Shown here: positions 62,471-64,000 of the stretch, in pieces
How positions within the stretch are numbered: the stretch's first letter is position 1
Layout of the letters: each line of letters begins with the position of its first letter
Source of the DNA: Olivibacter sp036959255
Lineage (GTDB): Bacteria; Bacteroidota; Bacteroidia; Sphingobacteriales; Sphingobacteriaceae
Direction: 5' to 3'
DNA: 64,000 nucleotides
Assembly: GCF_036959255.1 (NCBI RefSeq)
Contig: NZ_JAWMTI010000003.1
Coordinates: 434,001-498,000, forward strand
The notes under the pieces: generated by a model
What the model saw: the letters and a program-made list of their open reading frames with translations, nothing else
The model's database searches: none
What the model was told of the DNA's origin: nothing
Made by a program: the position numbers and the translations under genes

Positions 62471-63116
62471 CTAATCTGAATTTTCTGTTATAATACTTAT
62501 TAACTTGCACAAGATTACCTAATCTATTTAAGGAATGCTTAAAGATTCCCTCAACATAGCCTTCGATAGCATTTTTACTTGTAACATCAGAATAACCGAA
62601 TTCCTTTTGTATGGACACAAAAGGATACATTAAATATATTCCCGTACTTAAATTAGAAATTTTTATATCGGCGTTCCCTTTTGTATTTCTAAAACAATCA
62701 ATCAGACGATCAAAAAAAGTTCTAAAGAAAACTGTACATTGAAGTCCATTGAATTTATCAATCCAAAAAAGACTATTAGTTACCTGAACGGCAAAACTAA
62801 ACCAACTTACTCCTCCCAATAGAACATCGGCATTCAATCGTTTAGCTGTCTCAATAGATCGAAATAATGCTTCTTGATTATAATCGTCAGTAAAAAAATG
62901 ATCATCTTCACACACTAAGATGTAATCGTCTTCAGGCTTAACTAATTCTGTAAATATGTAAAACAGTGTCTGGTTCAATCCAACAGCCCCAACCTCATGC
63001 CTGAAAGCATTAACAAACTCAACAGTAAACTCCTCTCGGCTTTGAAATTGGCTTTCTACACTTTTTCTTCTGTCAGTTCTTTCCGACAAATTAATGATAA
63101 ACGTTTTAATTTTCAT
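62457..63116 (-). CDS. Glycosyltransferase family 25-like protein
   Basis: 219 residues starting FIINLSERTDRRKSVESQF, the GT25 opening (IINL..R.DR), with FVNAFRHEVGAVGLNQT and the acidic DDYILVCEDDHFFTDDYN (EDDH at 70-73), which would bind a sugar nucleotide and metal. GT25 members build LPS or glycosylate proteins. It is shorter than the family average. In this cluster it may modify the exported peptide or a surface glycan. It overlaps the downstream paralog by 14 bp. Confidence 0.75.
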   Translation of the reverse strand: MKIKTFIINLSERTDRRKSVESQFQSREEFTVEFVNAFRHEVGAVGLNQTLFYIFTELVKPEDDYILVCEDDHFFTDDYNQEALFRSIETAKRLNADVLLGGVSWFSFAVQVTNSLFWIDKFNGLQCTVFFRTFFDRLIDCFRNTKGNADIKISNLSTGIYLMYPFVSIQKEFGYSDVTSKNAIEGYVEGIFKHSLNRLGNLVQVNKYYNRKFRLDEEK

Positions 63117-63157
63117 TATTAATTGACATTTATAAAAAACAAAGACTAGGGCTAAAA

Positions 63158-64000
63158 CTATGTCGCCTCATTAGAACCCTTTTGTAAACCGATGATTTGC
63201 CCTTCGTCGTTGCAACAAATATCCAATTCAATAGGAAGATATCTTTTAATTTCATTTCTGTGGCAAAAAGAATCTCTTTTTATAATTTCTCGCCACTTGG
63301 GAAAATGAATATCTAGGCATGATAGTGAGTCAAAAGGGATAAAATATTCAGCATTTTCAAATAAAACTTTCTTATATGGCTCGCAATAACTCATAGGAAA
63401 AATTTCCCCTCCTACATATTTAATACTATGTGAATCTCTATTAAACAACCAAATATCGACGAAAGGAAATGTATGTTTATAGCCTGCGATAGGTATGCCA
63501 GATTTAGACCATACTTTGTAATATTTCCATTTTTGCTTTCCAAAGGTAAATTCTTTTAAAATCAAATCATTATGGTATTCAAGTGCCGTCAATAATTTAT
63601 GAAGATCCATGATATCCAGCGCTAAATCGACATCATCATCCCAGGGTATGATACCCCCATGACGAATATGGCCTAACAACGAGCCAGCAAATAAAATAAG
63701 TTTAAAGTCAAATCTAGATGCAAGGGAGCTTAAAGACGTCAAAATCTCCCTAACAAGTTTTAGATCGCGATCCGAAAATCTTGGTGTAGTCATCAAAGAT
63801 TTAAATATCTCCTGCTTCCTGCAAAAAGGGATATCTAAAGAAACATCTTTTATATCAAAAAAATTCAATGGATCTATATAAACATCTATTTCATTATCAG
63901 CGGAAAGTTTCAAAACCTCCTCGTCAACCCCCTGTCTCAATACAGCTTTTTCCATTAATTTTTTAGCACCATTTAAACTGATAAAATACACATCCATACC
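63158..64000 (-). CDS. LicD-family protein with GT25-like N-terminal tail (cut by window end)
   Basis: At least 280 residues; the frame is open at base 64000, so the start is missing. LicD domain (about residues 80-279) with LILFAGSLLGHIRHGGIIPWDDDVDLAL, the nucleotidyltransferase acidic site, which in relatives transfers phosphocholine or sugar-phosphate groups. The visible N-terminal part DVYFISLNGAKKLMEKAVLR and VDIY-like DPLNFFDI resembles the C-terminus of GT25 proteins (YxIS..GAKKL), suggesting a GT25-LicD fusion. Upstream of the two GT25-like genes, same direction. Confidence 0.78.
   Translation of the reverse strand, partial: GMDVYFISLNGAKKLMEKAVLRQGVDEEVLKLSADNEIDVYIDPLNFFDIKDVSLDIPFCRKQEIFKSLMTTPRFSDRDLKLVREILTSLSSLASRFDFKLILFAGSLLGHIRHGGIIPWDDDVDLALDIMDLHKLLTALEYHNDLILKEFTFGKQKWKYYKVWSKSGIPIAGYKHTFPFVDIWLFNRDSHSIKYVGGEIFPMSYCEPYKKVLFENAEYFIPFDSLSCLDIHFPKWREIIKRDSFCHRNEIKRYLPIELDICCNDEGQIIGLQKGSNEAT

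Noticed and set aside
1..64000. CRISPR arrays, tRNA or rRNA genes, intact transposases, prophage genes
   Set aside because: Looked for and not found by eye; a short tRNA could still be missed without a search tool.

Overview
The window looks like chromosomal DNA of a Bacteroidota bacterium, most likely family Sphingobacteriaceae (Sphingobacterium/Olivibacter-like; the genus cannot be fixed from sequence alone). Support: two SusC/SusD pairs, a FecR anti-sigma plus ECF sigma pair, a SecDF fusion, a CHU_C (gliding-motility type) C-terminal domain, DUF4783 between nadC and gpmI, Bacteroidota-type promoters (TTG, 17-23 bp spacer, TAnnTTTG), and scarce Shine-Dalgarno sequences. No rRNA, tRNA, CRISPR array or intact transposase was seen.

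Housekeeping block, about 1-30.6 kb: the 3' part of pabB, an M48 lipoprotein protease, plsY, nadC, DUF4783, gpmI, a TPR protein, lon, glutamate dehydrogenase, ccmB-ccmC-ccmD, a YtxH protein, a sugar isomerase, ispE, a three-gene operon of secreted Ig/PKD-like proteins ending in a T9SS-sorted member, thyA-folA, secDF, marR-type regulator + ferredoxin reductase + ferredoxin, HMG-CoA lyase, and thrS-infC-rpmI-rplT (infC starts at TTG).

Catabolic locus A, 30.6-42.8 kb (minus strand): ECF sigma and FecR sit upstream of an STN-containing SusC and a SusD, followed by an amidohydrolase, RidA, an RraA-type aldolase, a BASS symporter and a SelA-like PLP enzyme. All four soluble enzymes carry export signals (Sec or Tat-like), so the locus reads as a periplasmic deacylation / deamination / aldol-cleavage pathway that delivers a small acid to the inner-membrane symporter. 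An approximately 0.45 kb element with near-identical inverted ends (MITE-like) lies just upstream.

Catabolic locus B, 43.5-54.8 kb (minus strand): SusC-SusD-isomerase, then, after a 378 bp gap with a LacI-like palindrome, a Tat-exported Gfo/Idh/MocA oxidoreductase and a HEAT-repeat protein with two DUF1080 domains. This set matches the 3-keto-glycoside (oxidise, then eliminate or hydrolyse) route of glycan cleavage.

Peptide-export locus, 55.2-64 kb: a 76-residue peptide with a double-glycine leader and six cysteines; an HlyD adaptor and a peptidase-C39 ABC transporter; a large membrane protein joining a C39-like domain, a VKOR domain and a DsbA-like thioredoxin domain; two paralogous GT25-like proteins, one without its acidic motif; and a LicD-domain protein with a GT25-like N-terminal tail, cut by the window end. 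I infer a secreted, disulfide-bonded, possibly glycosylated or phospho-decorated peptide system. This is the best candidate for something undescribed.
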